A stretch of DNA of 64,000 nt from positions 19,242,466-19,306,465 of the forward strand of contig NC_092322.1 of the NCBI RefSeq assembly GCF_036785885.1, written 5' to 3'. How positions within the stretch are numbered: the stretch's first letter is position 1; each line of letters opens with the position of its first letter. Positions 24,201 through 37,396 of this stretch are shown one piece after another. This DNA is from Coffea arabica (Eukaryota; Streptophyta; Magnoliopsida; Gentianales; Rubiaceae). Under the pieces are notes generated by a model that ran no database searches, was not told where the DNA came from, and worked only from the letters and a program-made list of their open reading frames with translations. Position numbers and translations under genes: made by a program.

Positions 24201-26629
24201 CCATAACCTTACAAAGCCGAACCAAACACTCCTTACAAGCTCTTCCACCACCGCCCATTTCCACCAATCAAAAGCTTAAACCAACTCAACACTCAACAAT
24301 TTCTGCAGCTCAACATCTTCAAAACCGCGGCACCCTTCATTCATCTTCATTCCATATCCCAGACCACAAACACATTCCTTCTCTGCCTAGTTACCATCGA
24401 CAAAGCAGGACCAAAGGAAGAAGCCGCGGGCTGCACTTCCATTTCATCTCTGCCTGTCCGTAAGCTAGAGGAGGGAGTAGGGAGAGCTGGTGGAAGTTGG
24501 AGGAGTTACTGGACCTCACCATCCTTGTTCACTTCAGACCAACACCATCAGCTGCAACCATCTTCACCAACACCATTTCCAGCTGCAAACCCAACCAGGA
24601 CCACTGCCGTGCGTGTGTAAGCCGAGAGGGAGCAGAAACTTTTCTTTCAGATTTCGTGCGTGAATTTAATTGCTGTGAGGTAAATTTTCTGGAATGAAAA
24701 TAGTTTATCAGAGGTAGATTAAGCTAGCCGTGGTCTTGCATGTGTTAATCTGTGCCATCAGATGTTGAAATCAAAGCTGTGGAAAATTCTATTTCGGCTA
24801 GATGGTTCTGCCAAGGAGCTGAGCTGATAGTGCAGCTTTAATGTGTTTTTCTGAAGTGATTTGAGCCTGAAATGGTGATTAACTAATCGAATCTCGGATG
24901 ATTATTATGATTAGGGTCATGCATGAATTTAATTAGCCTGGATTACTTTGGAAATAAAAATGAAATAGAACTTTTCACATGCAAACTCATCCGAGTGTAG
25001 TCTCACCTAGTTCTGGATTTATGAAGGTGTTTTGCTGTTGCCGAGCTGATTTTCTGGTCTGGATGTTAGCTAATTAACTCAGCAATTGTGCATGTGAGAC
25101 TTTAAGGGCAATAAAAGGCTTTAACTGAAGAGATATCGGATGATGAACCAAGGAACATAAGAAATTCTGTTTTGATGTAGTAATGTTGCCGTGAGTTTGT
25201 TTGGAAGTAATGCATCTTGATTTGGTTTAATTTTGTTGTTTTGAGCCTATAATCATATTTAGCTAGCTAATGACAAGAAATTTTAGCTTTGCATGTAGTT
25301 AATTAGTTGAGCTAGAACTGAAAATAAAAATAAGATGCAACCGGATTTTTGTGCAGCTCAAACCGAGGCTAGCTGGAGATTTTCTTGGAAATTCGACGAT
25401 TTGGGTTATGATTCGAACCTAAATTTTTAACTAGAAATGTTACTCAGTTAATTAAGTATCCGTATGCCGAATTTGAGTATTTAAATCCCTGAATAAGCCA
25501 AGGAAGAATTTTATACAAGATAAATGGTTGCTGGAAAATTTAGCTAACCAAATGATTGAGCTGAAAATATTGAAGTGTTTCCGGATTTCACTAGTTGATA
25601 TAATTTCTGGATTTGGGTTAGATGAGTACAATTGTAGTTTGAATCTGGATTGGATTTGGAAACCTTTACTAGCTAGCTACGTGTGTACATGTCCTAATAG
25701 AGTACCAAAAATTCTATTTTAACCAAAGAAAATCCTGTTTTAGAACCATTGTTATTGCCAGAAATTTTGAGAAAGAACCGTGAGATTTAAACCTGGAAAT
25801 TTTGGGGTTTGTAATCATGGTTTAATTTCAACTCCTGATCTGGAAATGTGCATTGTTTTGCTAAGAGATTGCATGAGGAAGCTGAGAGTTTTAAAGCATG
25901 GTTTAGCCAGAAAAATAAAATGATTACAGAACATTTCTTCATGCATGTTCATCCGTGGCTGATGGATAAAAGTTCTGAATTTTCTGGATGCTTTTAATTA
26001 TGGAATGAATCTGATTTTTGAAATGGAAAATTTTAATAGCCAGCTAAGTGGTTGATTGCTGAATTTGAGTCCCTAACACCATGTTTAAACTAAGGAAAGC
26101 TTGGATTTTTGTAAACCTTTAGCTGCTGGAAATTTTGTTGATATCCGAGTGGTACCAACCAGAATTTCAGTTGTCTTTGGAAATTGTAATCAGTTTCGGG
26201 AATTTTATTTTATTTTCCTTGGATCATAATGGGTCAAAACTGCATGCGAGATGCAAATTTTAAGAGATACAAGTTGGGTAGCAATGTGATATTTAATATA
26301 TGGGATGGTCTAACCAAAGATATGGGCATGCCAATGCTGGAAATTTTCCTTGTAGTTACCAAAGTTTGGGTACGAATTTCCAACTTAAATTGCGAAGTTA
26401 TTCCTTGAAACTTAATGATTGGAAACACATGGAAAATGTTGATGTTAATGATTGTGGTTTGACCCTATTGCGTTCATGAAATTCTCAAAGAGTTAGATGT
26501 AAGAAGGTACTTGCTAAACGTATGTTTAAGCCTGGCCAATGAAACAATTTCTACTCGTATTTCAATGCCTGAAAAACTAATGGTTGAAATTTACTTTCAT
26601 TAGTATATCATGTGTTGAAATTGTGGACA

Positions 26630-26710
26630 GTGGGCTCTATGAATTCCCACTTTTGAGTTGATGGTTGAGTTATTGGAAATTGGCTGATGGTGGGCTCTAT
26701 GAACTCCCAC
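26630..26710 (+). repeat. Two hairpin-like GTGGGCTCTATGA copies in B
   Basis: GTGGG ... CCCAC arms occur twice: 26630-26650 and 26690-26710, each spanning GTGGGCTCTATGAAYTCCCAC. The same pair is present in the second B copy at 35095-35115 and 35155-35175. Function unknown. Confidence 0.6.
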
Positions 26711-27710
26711 CCTGAATGGATAACTGAATTGCTGAAATTCTTAGAAATCTGTGCTACTATTTTGTGAAACTGTGAGTGGATATAAGTGCTGATTACCAAG
26801 TGCTAAGTATTGACGAAGCCTTGGTAAATTTTCCTGCTTATGCTTAGATATAAATTTGTTGGAACACAGGGCTAAGAATTGATGAGCTCTAGTGTTATTA
26901 CTGTTTAAATTCTAATTGTGCAATATTGAGAAAATGTGATTTTGGATTGGAATCGAAAATGTGAGAAGTGTACCGACCTTGTGACTCCAAGTAAACGCTT
27001 GACTAAGTAAATGAAAAATATTTTGCTTCAAGTTTTGAACGGTACAGATCTAGCATCGTACTACTAAACATAGTATCTACTATTTTTGCCTTAGAAACTT
27101 GGGCAACATGACTTTTACCCCTTAAGCTAGACTAGCCTTATTAATTTGGGAATATGATTCCCCCAGACTCAAAACCTTAGTTTTGTTTCAAATTCCTTCC
27201 TTCTTTATAAATCGTCTAAGGCTAGTTTTAACTAAGGAAAAGTTTAAAAGGTGAGTCTTGATCACCTTAGCTATATGCATAGAAAACTCGCTCGGCAAGA
27301 AAGACCTTATTTCCTTTTAACAAACAGCTTTAGCAACAATTGTATAAGAAACCTTATCCTGAAGCCTTAGCAATAAATTTTGCAAGCACCGCCACTCAAA
27401 GGAACTTTTTCTCAAGGTATACTCTTAGCCTCGATATTAAATAGCTTTCCGACTTATTTTAAGAAAATAATAGTAGTATTTTTCTTTAAGGAAAAGTATT
27501 TCAGGAGAACGATGAGAGATATGGTACTGATCTCACAAGCTTGATTCCAAGTAAATATTTTGAGAAAAGTAAGCTAGCAACATGCTAGAAAACTCTACAT
27601 GTGCAAGCCAACAGTTCCAATAGAAAACTTATGGCTTAAATTCTGATATTCTAGGATTTTACGAGGACGCGGAACTCGATCCTCAATCCAATATCTGAAC
27701 TTCACTCTTG

Positions 27711-28470
27711 GTGAGTGTCCCTGCTTGTTCTATGTTATGTGGTTAAGCGCTTTATCAATCCACTATGTGATAGTTGTCAACATGCAATAAATGATTTGAT
27801 CCATCGAAGTGAGCAGTGTGTACTTTATCGCACTAGCCGTTCGAGTGGTGATGTGTGTGAAATATTTTCTATGAATCTAAAAGTAGTTACATCGTTGGGT
27901 GAATCCCTCGATGCGTGAATCTGACTACTATGAATCTAAAAGTAGTTACATCGTTGGGTAAATCCCTCGATGCGTGAATCTGACTACTATAACTAAATTC
28001 TTAAACATAAACGCAGTTACGTTGATGGGTGAATCCCTCGACGCGTGAATCTGACTGCAATCTAAATGTAGTTACGTTGTTGGGTGAATCCCTCGACGCG
28101 TGAATCAGACTACAATTACGTCGTTGGGTGAATCCCTCGACAAATTTATTACGGGTATATCTCGAGTATACTGCGTCGGTAGATGAAGTTTGGGCCCAAA
28201 GCAGAGGTATGAATGGTGACGGGTTAGGATTAAAATAAGTGGATCTACATGGACTATAAGTAGTGAAAGTTGACGGAGGGTCAACTACGATGGTATCTAA
28301 TCCAGCGTGGAAATTGGCTCCTGAGAGCCCTGTATCCTACCCTGTGTTGTTACTCGCTTTCCTACTTGTTTAATGCTGCAAATTTCTATCTGTTAAATGT
28401 TTATTTGGATGCATGTTTTGGGGCACCACTGAGCTTCGGCTCACCCCACGTTTATTTGTTTTCCTTACAG
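27711..28470 (+). other. Candidate leader intron in B LTR
   Basis: Consensus donor TTG/GTGAGTGT at 27711 and acceptor TTTTCCTTACAG/G ending at 28470, 760 bp apart. Families A and C have equivalent sites at the same relative place. Between them lie the TTTATCGCACT hairpin (27814-27835), a short minisatellite and a TTCG-loop hairpin (28430-28443). Splicing is inferred, not shown. Confidence 0.4.
27868..28140 (+). repeat. ~59-bp minisatellite in B copy 1
   Basis: Five head-to-tail units, the first two of 59 bp, built on AGTTAC-TCGTTGGGTGAATCC followed by CTCGA-GCGTGAATCTGACTAC. The first two units are almost identical; later ones are shorter and more diverged. The same block lies at 36333-36605 in B copy 2. 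Confidence 0.85.
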
Positions 28471-29534
28471 GTTTTGAGGCTTGAGAAGTTGGATGCTGTT
28501 TTTATTTGGTTACGCGTGTGTTTGGACAATGTGGTTTTAAGAATTGTAAATTTCAGTTTGTAACGTGTAATCCTGCTTGCGTACTTTCGCCTTTGTGTTA
28601 CCACTTGAAGCTGGAAAATGTGTGGCTCTCGTGGTGACCTATGGCTGGGGTATTTTTATGTTTCCGCTGTTTGGGTTTTTGTACGTTAGGATTGTACGAC
28701 TTTGTTCTTGTAAGGCGCGTGAACGATAGTTTTAAGAGCCGTCGAAGGGCTGACTTATGTCACTGTTATCCCTGAAGATACTGTGGAGTTATAAAGTTTT
28801 ACTTGGAAGAATTGCTGATGTAATAGATTAGACTTTTCTTCGGAGGAATTCAGGTTTGAAATGCGTGCTTGAGTCCTGGCGAGAGCTGGGCAGACGATCC
28901 GCCAACCCTTTGGTTCGCCTCAGGGGGAAGTGGGGTCGCCACAGAAATGTCAGGAGAACGAGCGCGTGCGGGAACATTTGGCTTCTTGTGAGCCCGTATC
29001 CTTTTAATGAATGTGTTCTTATTGCTTTCCTTGCTAAATGTTTCTTGAATTATTGATACTCCATATTTAATGTATTGAAAATGTTGTAATTGTTTCGGGA
29101 CTTATCATTTGATTTATGACATCATCGATTTATGACATCATTGAAATGAACTATTGTGAAACCGATTTGATTACTGATTTTAATGGTTACTCGCTGAGCT
29201 TCTAGCTCACCCCAAAAATATTTTATTCCCCTCCACAGGGCTCGTGGCGAAGGAAGGACTTGTAGTACTTGTTCACGTGACTGGATGGCCTATATCTTGT
29301 ACAATTTGGATGTTGGAATCATTTTATGTATAGTTGGGAATTAGTTTCCGCTGCATTTGTGACATGTAATTATTGGAGACTTGGATGTATATTTGTGGAC
29401 CATGTGATGTATATTTGAGGTTTATTCTTGTAATTCATTTGAGGACTTTAGTGATCGACTGAGTCCCGGCGAGAGCTGGGCAGGCGGGCCGCCAAACCCT
29501 TTGGTTCGCCTTAGGGGGAGATGGGGCCGTCACA

Positions 29535-29702
29535 GGTGGTATCAGAGCTTAGGCTTCAGATCTCTGTAGTGTATCCTAGGCTTGAAGTTTAGGATGCCGG
29601 ACTGTGGGTTTGGTTGAAAAATTAGTGATTCTTGCGGGATATCTCGACTTGATTGGTACAAGATGGAATGTCGAGGACGACATTCTTTTAAGGAGGGGAG
29701 AT
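29535..29702 (+). other. Family A internal segment 1 (168 bp)
   Basis: Begins GG then TGGTATCAGAGC (29537-29548), matching the 3' end complement of initiator tRNA-Met, and ends with the purine tract AAGGAGGGGAGAT touching LTR2. Just before the tract, GGAATGTCGAGGACGACATT resembles the last codons of Tekay pol (compare 60660-60690). So only the two cis-acting ends remain and all gag-pol is deleted. The segment is present three times at equal length (also 37988-38155 and 40990-41157). Confidence 0.93.
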
Positions 29703-31950
29703 TGTGACGCCCCGAAGAAAAAGAGTTTGAGAACCCGGAAATTTTCTAATTTTCTAGGGTTTATTTTTTTAACGCTCGCCTTTTCTACATTTTCTTGATT
29801 AGAAAAATTCCCCAGATAAAGTTTATGAGCAAAAATAGTTTTAAAATGATTTTTCTAGTATCGGTTAGTTTTTGAGAAATTAAAAGCGTATTTTGGACGT
29901 GGGACCCGCAAGTGCGGTAAATGCATTATATTTTTTGACAACTTGTTGGAATTTTGTATTAAGTGATATTATTTTAAAAGGTGTTAAGATATTTGTATTG
30001 GAGAGACAAAAAGATAAGTTTTGAACCAAAAGGTGACAAGTGTCACCTTGTGATTTAATCTTGGACTTTGATCATTTGACTTTACCTTTACCTTTACCAA
30101 ATAAATACAAAAAAATTGATCAAAATAAGCTTCATTTTGCAAGCTCCTTGGCCGAATGTTCTTGCTCAAGAAAGAAAGAAAAGCTCTCAATTTCTTCCTT
30201 CTATTTCTTGCTCAATCTTCAAATCCAGCCAATGAAACTCCAAATCATTCCATAAAATCTCTTTGCTAAGTGGTCTTGAGGTGTTTTGTGGAGTTGTTTG
30301 GAAAGCTAAGGTGACTAGTTGCTCTATCTCTTGTATTGCTAAGGTGAGTTGTGAAGGACCCCTCTCCTTCCTTAATTGATGCTTAATTCATGATTAGTGG
30401 TGGTATAAGGTGCAACTTTATGGATTATTTCTTGGTTTTGGTTGAATTGGTGAAGTTTTATTATTTTTGGGGATTTTTCTGTTTTAATATAAACATGGTT
30501 GTGTGGCTATATATGATGATTGGAAATGATGTTTAAGGACTCTATGAGGTGGAAAAAGTGATTAATTGCAACCAATTTCTGTTTTGGACCAAAAATTGAA
30601 AAGTGAGGGTTTTGTGATGAACATTCTGTCCGAATTTTTAGGTCCTAGATAGAGGCCGAATTGGCCTTTGCTTAAAACATGAAAGTTGTAGGGAATGACA
30701 TTTTAAAGGTGCCTACAAAATTTCAGATCAATCGGAGTAGTGTGGAATGAGAAAAGTCGAAATTACTATTGCTGTTCTGGTTTTACCCGAAATTGGGATT
30801 TGCTTCTGTAATTGGTTGTTTTGGTCTAGATTGCTTCCGAATGAGTTCTTGAGGCCTTCTGATGAAATTTATCCCTGTTTCTTAGCTCTCATTTGGTTTT
30901 GGAATTTCTGGATTTGGACTTGTAGAGCCTGAGTTATGATGTTTCCGCTAGAATGCGTTTTGGTGAATCTATTTTTGTGATTCTGGTGTAGTATCTTGCA
31001 TTTTTGACCTGGATACACTCGAAACTGGGTTGAGTGACCTTCTTCAATATTGTAACCCTATCTCTTAGCTTCGAAACGGTGGGTCTTGAACCTTCATCCG
31101 ACAATCGTAGCGCCTTTGGTACCATTACCGCAAAATGACGTCAAAACTGTTTTTCTGGTTTTGAGCTTAACTTTCATTTCCGAACTTTTCCCTAGCTTGA
31201 CTTGTACTAGTACTACTTGGAGCTTGTTGAATGGCTAGTGGATGAACTTTGCTGTTGTGTGTGTACCTTTGGGACTGGTTGAGGAAATAATGAAGCCATG
31301 ATGGCTGGAAAAGTTAGCAAATTCAGGGGAAGTGCTGTCCGAACTTTTAAAGGAACTTGTTTGCGTTGGGTTTGTGATCTAAGGCTTGGATTTGAGCAAG
31401 GCAATGTTATATGATGGATGGGTTCTGAGCCATGGAGGTGAGTGACCCTAAACTATTTCCAAAGTACTTGTGAAACGTTTCTTGCATTATTTACTTTTGA
31501 ACTGTTTCCAAAGTTACTTTTGAACTGTTTTCTTGCATATCATGCGTGCTTATATGAGAGTGTTACTTGTTTGATATATTTTCTTGACTTATTGGCTTGT
31601 TATTATGGATTGATAATGTGTTAAGTGCTTTCAATGATTGTTAAAACGAGTTTTCTGGGCGAGTGTGTACTTTATCGCACTCGGCCTAAATAAATGTGAA
31701 ATTTTCATGATTAATGATTAAATGCTACTTGCGCATGAATGTAAGCCTTTTGGGCTGAACTGGCCATTGCCCCTTGTTACCGGTCGTCTCGAGCCAGAAG
31801 CGGACTCGGTCGGGCGATTAGGGACCTGGGTGAACGTTTGGTATACTCGAGTATTACCTTTGTAGGTTGGTGGAGGTTGGTGGAGCCTGAACGATGTCCG
31901 GGAAAGGTTGAATGAAAAAATGCAATTTCAAATGAAAAAAAAAAGGAAAT

Positions 31951-34900
31951 TGTGAGAACCCTGAAAAATATATATATAAATATTATTTTGTAGATCATTT
32001 GCATTTCTTTTAACTCTTTAATAAATTTTAGCACTAAGATTTAATTATTGTTAGATAAATGCGTAAAGATAAATGTTAGGTGCAAAATAAAAGAATCGTG
32101 CTAAACCACTAAACTTCTTAGTTTTGTTACTTTAACTTCATATTTCTATGGTAAACTATTTCTCTAATCTAACAAGTAATCTCCCTGAATTCTAGTATAG
32201 TAATTAATTGTTTTGAAATAAAGCGTAAAGATAATTTTTATGAAATAAATAATATAATTGTGCCTAATATTGAATTATTCGGTTTTGCTATATTAAATTA
32301 ATATTTCTTGAGTTAGATTAATTTTCGCCTTAAAATAAAATGTTAGATTTTTTATTACAAGGTCAAACTTGATTTTAATAAGAAACTAATGAAGTATGAA
32401 TGTTGGGAACCTTAATACTAAGTTGTAATCTATAAAAATTCGATAAAATGGTTTAGGTATACCAAAGTATAATTAGGCCATTAAATCATACTTGAGGAAA
32501 ATCTCGATAACCAAAGTCTTGCAAGATTAGCGATTTAATTAGGCGATCAAATCACACTTGGGGATAATTTTTGGAGCTAAGTTAGAACTAAGGATTTAAG
32601 GGGATAATAGGAGGAGAAGTGAATAGGCCAAAATGCCTTTAGAAATTCACCAAATCCTCACTTCACCATAACCTTACAAAGCCGAACCAAACACTCCTTA
32701 CAAGCTCTTCCACCACCGCCCATTTCCACCAATCAAAAGCTTAAACCAACTCAACACTCAACAATTTCTGCAGCTCAACATCTTCAAAACCGCGGCACCC
32801 TTCATTCATCTTCATTCCATATCCCAGACCACAAACACATTCCTTCTCTGCCTAGTTACCATCGACAAAGCAGGACCAAAGGAAGAAGCCGCGGGCTGCA
32901 CTTCCATTTCATCTCTGCCTGTCCGTAAGCTAGAGGAGGGAGTAGGGAGAGCTGGTGGAAGTTGGAGGAGTTACTGGACCTCACCATCCTTGTTCACTTC
33001 AGACCAACACCATCAGCTGCAACCATCTTCACCAACACCATTTCCAGCTGCAAACCCAACCAGGACCACTGCCGTGCGTGTGTAAGCCGAGAGGGAGCAG
33101 AAACTTTTCTTTCAGATTTCGTGCGTGAATTTAATTGCTGTGAGGTAAATTTTCTGGAATGAAAATAGTTTATCAGAGGTAGATTAAGCTAGCCGTGGTC
33201 TTGCATGTGTTAATCTGTGCCATCAGATGTTGAAATCAAAGCTGTGGAAAATTCTATTTCGGCTAGATGGTTCTGCCAAGGAGCTGAGCTGATAGTGCAG
33301 CTTTAATGTGTTTTTCTGAAGTGATTTGAGCCTGAAATGGTGATTAACTAATCGAATCTCGGATGATTATTATGATTAGGGTCATGCATGAATTTAATTA
33401 GCCTGGATTACTTTGGAAATAAAAATGAAATAGAACTTTTCACATGCAAACTCATCCGAGTGTAGTCTCACCTAGTTCTGGATTTATGAAGGTGTTTTGC
33501 TGTTGCCGAGCTGATTTTCTGGTCTGGATGTTAGCTAATTAACTCAGCAATTGTGCATGTGAGACTTTAAGGGCAATAAAAGGCTTTAACTGAAGAGATA
33601 TCGGATGATGAACCAAGGAACATAAGAAATTCTGTTTTGATGTAGTAATGTTGCCGTGAGTTTGTTTGGAAGTAATGCATCTTGATTTGGTTTAATTTTG
33701 TTGTTTTGAGCCTATAATCATATTTAGCTAGCTAATGACAAGAAATTTTAGCTTTGCATGTAGTTAATTAGTTGAGCTAGAACTGAAAATAAAAATAAGA
33801 TGCAACCGGATTTTTGTGCAGCTCAAACCGAGGCTAGCTGGAGATTTTCTTGGAAATTCGACGATTTGGGTTATGATTCGAACCTAAATTTTTAACTAGA
33901 AATGTTACTCAGTTAATTAAGTATCCGTATGCCGAATTTGAGTATTTAAATCCCTGAATAAGCCAAGGAAGAATTTTATACAAGATAAATGGTTGCTGGA
34001 AAATTTAGCTAACCAAATGATTGAGCTGAAAATATTGAAGTGTTTCCGGATTTCACTAGTTGATATAATTTCTGGATTTGGGTTAGATGAGTACAATTGT
34101 AGTTTGAATCTGGATTGGATTTGGAAACCTTTACTAGCTAGCTACGTGTGTACATGTCCTAATAGAGTACCAAAAATTCTATTTTAACCAAAGAAAATCC
34201 TGTTTTAGAACCATTGTTATTGCCAGAAATTTTGAGAAAGAACCGTGAGATTTAAACCTGGAAATTTTGGGGTTTGTAATCATGGTTTAATTTCAACTCC
34301 TGATCTGGAAATGTGCATTGTTTTGCTAAGAGATTGCATGAGGAAGCTGAGAGTTTTAAAGCATGGTTTAGCCAGAAAAATAAAATGATTACAGAACATT
34401 TCTTCATGCATGTTCATCCGTGGCTGATGGATAAAAGTTCTGAATTTTCTGGATGCTTTTAATTATGGAATGAATCTGATTTTTGAAATGGAAAATTTTA
34501 ATAGCCAGCTAAGTGGTTGATTGCTGAATTTGAGTCCCTAACACCATGTTTAAACTAAGGAAAGCTTGGATTTTTGTAAACCTTTAGCTGCTGGAAATTT
34601 TGTTGATATCCGAGTGGTACCAACCAGAATTTCAGTTGTCTTTGGAAATTGTAATCAGTTTCGGGAATTTTATTTTATTTTCCTTGGATCATAATGGGTC
34701 AAAACTGCATGCGAGATGCAAATTTTAAGAGATACAAGTTGGGTAGCAATGTGATATTTAATATATGGGATGGTCTAACCAAAGATATGGGCATGCCAAT
34801 GCTGGAAATTTTCCTTGTAGTTACCAAAGTTTGGGTACGAATTTCCAACTTAAATTGCGAAGTTATTCCTTGAAACTTAATGATTGGAAACACATGGAAA

Positions 34901-37396
34901 ATGTTGATGTTAATGATTGTGGTTTGACCCTATTGCGTTCATGAAATTCTCAAAGAGTTAGATGTAAGAAGGTACTTGCTAAACGTATGTTTAAGCCTGG
35001 CCAATGAAACAATTTCTACTCGTATTTCAATGCCTGAAAAACTAATGGTTGAAATTTACTTTCATTAGTATATCATGTGTTGAAATTGTGGACAGTGGGC
35101 TCTATGAATTCCCACTTTTGAGTTGATGGTTGAGTTATTGGAAATTGGCTGATGGTGGGCTCTATGAACTCCCACCCTGAATGGATAACTGAATTGCTGA
35201 AATTCTTAGAAATCTGTGCTACTATTTTGTGAAACTGTGAGTGGATATAAGTGCTGATTACCAAGTGCTAAGTATTGACGAAGCCTTGGTAAATTTTCCT
35301 GCTTATGCTTAGATATAAATTTGTTGGAACACAGGGCTAAGAATTGATGAGCTCTAGTGTTATTACTGTTTAAATTCTAATTGTGCAATATTGAGAAAAT
35401 GTGATTTTGGATTGGAATCGAAAATGTGAGAAGTGTACCGACCTTGTGACTCCAAGTAAACGCTTGACTAAGTAAATGAAAAATATTTTGCTTCAAGTTT
35501 TGAACGGTACAGATCTAGCATCGTACTACTAAACATAGTATCTACTATTTTTGCCTTAGAAACTTGGGCAACATGACTTTTACCCCTTAAGCTAGACTAG
35601 CCTTATTAATTTGGGAATATGATTCCCCCAGACTCAAAACCTTAGTTTTGTTTCAAATTCCTTCCTTCTTTATAAATCGTCTAAGGCTAGTTTTAACTAA
35701 GGAAAAGTTTAAAAGGTGAGTCTTGATCACCTTAGCTATATGCATAGAAAACTCGCTCGGCAAGAAAGACCTTATTTCCTTTTAACAAACAGCTTTAGCA
35801 ACAATTGTATAAGAAACCTTATCCTGAAGCCTTAGCAATAAATTTTGCAAGCACCGCCACTCAAAGGAACTTTTTCTCAAGGTATACTCTTAGCCTCGAT
35901 ATTAAATAGCTTTCCGACTTATTTTAAGAAAATAATAGTAGTATTTTTCTTTAAGGAAAAGTATTTCAGGAGAACGATGAGAGATATGGTACTGATCTCA
36001 CAAGCTTGATTCCAAGTAAATATTTTGAGAAAAGTAAGCTAGCAACATGCTAGAAAACTCTACATGTGCAAGCCAACAGTTCCAATAGAAAACTTATGGC
36101 TTAAATTCTGATATTCTAGGATTTTACGAGGACGCGGAACTCGATCCTCAATCCAATATCTGAACTTCACTCTTGGTGAGTGTCCCTGCTTGTTCTATGT
36201 TATGTGGTTAAGCGCTTTATCAATCCACTATGTGATAGTTGTCAACATGCAATAAATGATTTGATCCATCGAAGTGAGCAGTGTGTACTTTATCGCACTA
36301 GCCGTTCGAGTGGTGATGTGTGTGAAATATTTTCTATGAATCTAAAAGTAGTTACATCGTTGGGTGAATCCCTCGATGCGTGAATCTGACTACTATGAAT
36401 CTAAAAGTAGTTACATCGTTGGGTAAATCCCTCGATGCGTGAATCTGACTACTATAACTAAATTCTTAAACATAAACGCAGTTACGTTGATGGGTGAATC
36501 CCTCGACGCGTGAATCTGACTGCAATCTAAATGTAGTTACGTTGTTGGGTGAATCCCTCGACGCGTGAATCAGACTACAATTACGTCGTTGGGTGAATCC
36601 CTCGACAAATTTATTACGGGTATATCTCGAGTATACTGCGTCGGTAGATGAAGTTTGGGCCCAAAGCAGAGGTATGAATGGTGACGGGTTAGGATTAAAA
36701 TAAGTGGATCTACATGGACTATAAGTAGTGAAAGTTGACGGAGGGTCAACTACGATGGTATCTAATCCAGCGTGGAAATTGGCTCCTGAGAGCCCTGTGT
36801 TGTTACTCGCTTTCCTACTTGTTTAATGCTGCAAATTTCTATCTGTTAAATGTTTATTTGGATGCATGTTTTGGGGCACCACTGAGCTTCGGCTCACCCC
36901 ACGTTTATTTGTTTTCCTTACAGGTTTTGAGGCTTGAGAAGTTGGATGCTGTTTTTATTTGGTTACGCGTGTGTTTGGACAATGTGGTTTTAAGAATTGT
37001 AAATTTCAGTTTGTAACGTGTAATCCTGCTTGCGTACTTTCGCCTTTGTGTTACCACTTGAAGCTGGAAAATGTGTGGCTCTCGTGGTGACCTATGGCTG
37101 GGGTATTTTTATGTTTCCGCTGTTTGGGTTTTTGTACGTTAGGATTGTACGACTTTGTTCTTGTAAGGCGCGTGAACGATAGTTTTAAGAGCCGTCGAAG
37201 GGCTGACTTATGTCACTGTTATCCCTGAAGATACTGTGGAGTTATAAAGTTTTACTTGGAAGAATTGCTGATGTAATAGATTAGACTTTTCTTCGGAGGA
37301 ATTCAGGTTTGAAATGCGTGCTTGAGTCCTGGCGAGAGCTGGGCAGACGATCCGCCAACCCTTTGGTTCGCCTCAGGGGGAAGTGGGGTCGCCACA
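31951..37396 (+). repeat. Solo LTR, family B, copy 2 (5446 bp)
   Basis: Same ends and same GAAAT flanks (31946-31950, 37397-37401) as copy 1. It lacks 12 bp at about 36793-36798, where copy 1 has two CCCTGT repeats (28328-28333, 28340-28345). Because the same site is occupied in both LTRs with the same duplication, this is a copied insertion, not an independent one. Confidence 0.93.
36333..36605 (+). repeat. ~59-bp minisatellite in B copy 2
   Basis: Same unit order as at 27868-28140; no length change seen between the copies. Confidence 0.85.

Larger units (their letters stand above)
23486..28943 (+). repeat. Solo LTR, family B, copy 1 (5458 bp)
   Basis: Starts TGTGAGAACCCTGAAAAA, ends GTGGGGTCGCCACA, and is flanked by perfect GAAAT duplications (23481-23485 and 28944-28948). 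The uninterrupted site is visible in LTR3 (around 40398) and LTR4 (around 43398). I find no primer site, polypurine tract or coding domain inside, so it is an unusually large solo LTR rather than a full element. Its 3' part shares modules with families A and C (splice-site pair, hairpins, terminal block with ACCCTTTGGTTCGCCT). ORFs such as 24497-24697 (66 residues) have no recognisable domain. Confidence 0.9.
21238..29534 (+). repeat. Family A LTR1 (carries family B insertion)
   Basis: 8297 bp in total, of which 23486-28943 is the nested B LTR and 28944-28948 the duplicated GAAAT. It starts TGTGACGCCCCGAAAAAA, whereas LTR2-4 have GAAGAAAA. It includes a 20-bp perfect inverted repeat (21565-21584), a candidate 5' splice site at 22973 and a hairpin at 23195-23218. 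Small ORFs recur in every copy but have no domains. Confidence 0.95.

Noticed and set aside
24497..24697. 66-residue ORF repeated at 32962-33162, as a conserved small gene
   Set aside because: Conserved only because the whole B LTR is duplicated; no domain seen.
28291..28302. TGGTATCTAATCC as a primer site inside the B LTR
   Set aside because: Matches initiator tRNA-Met complement for only 7 bases and is not preceded by an LTR end.
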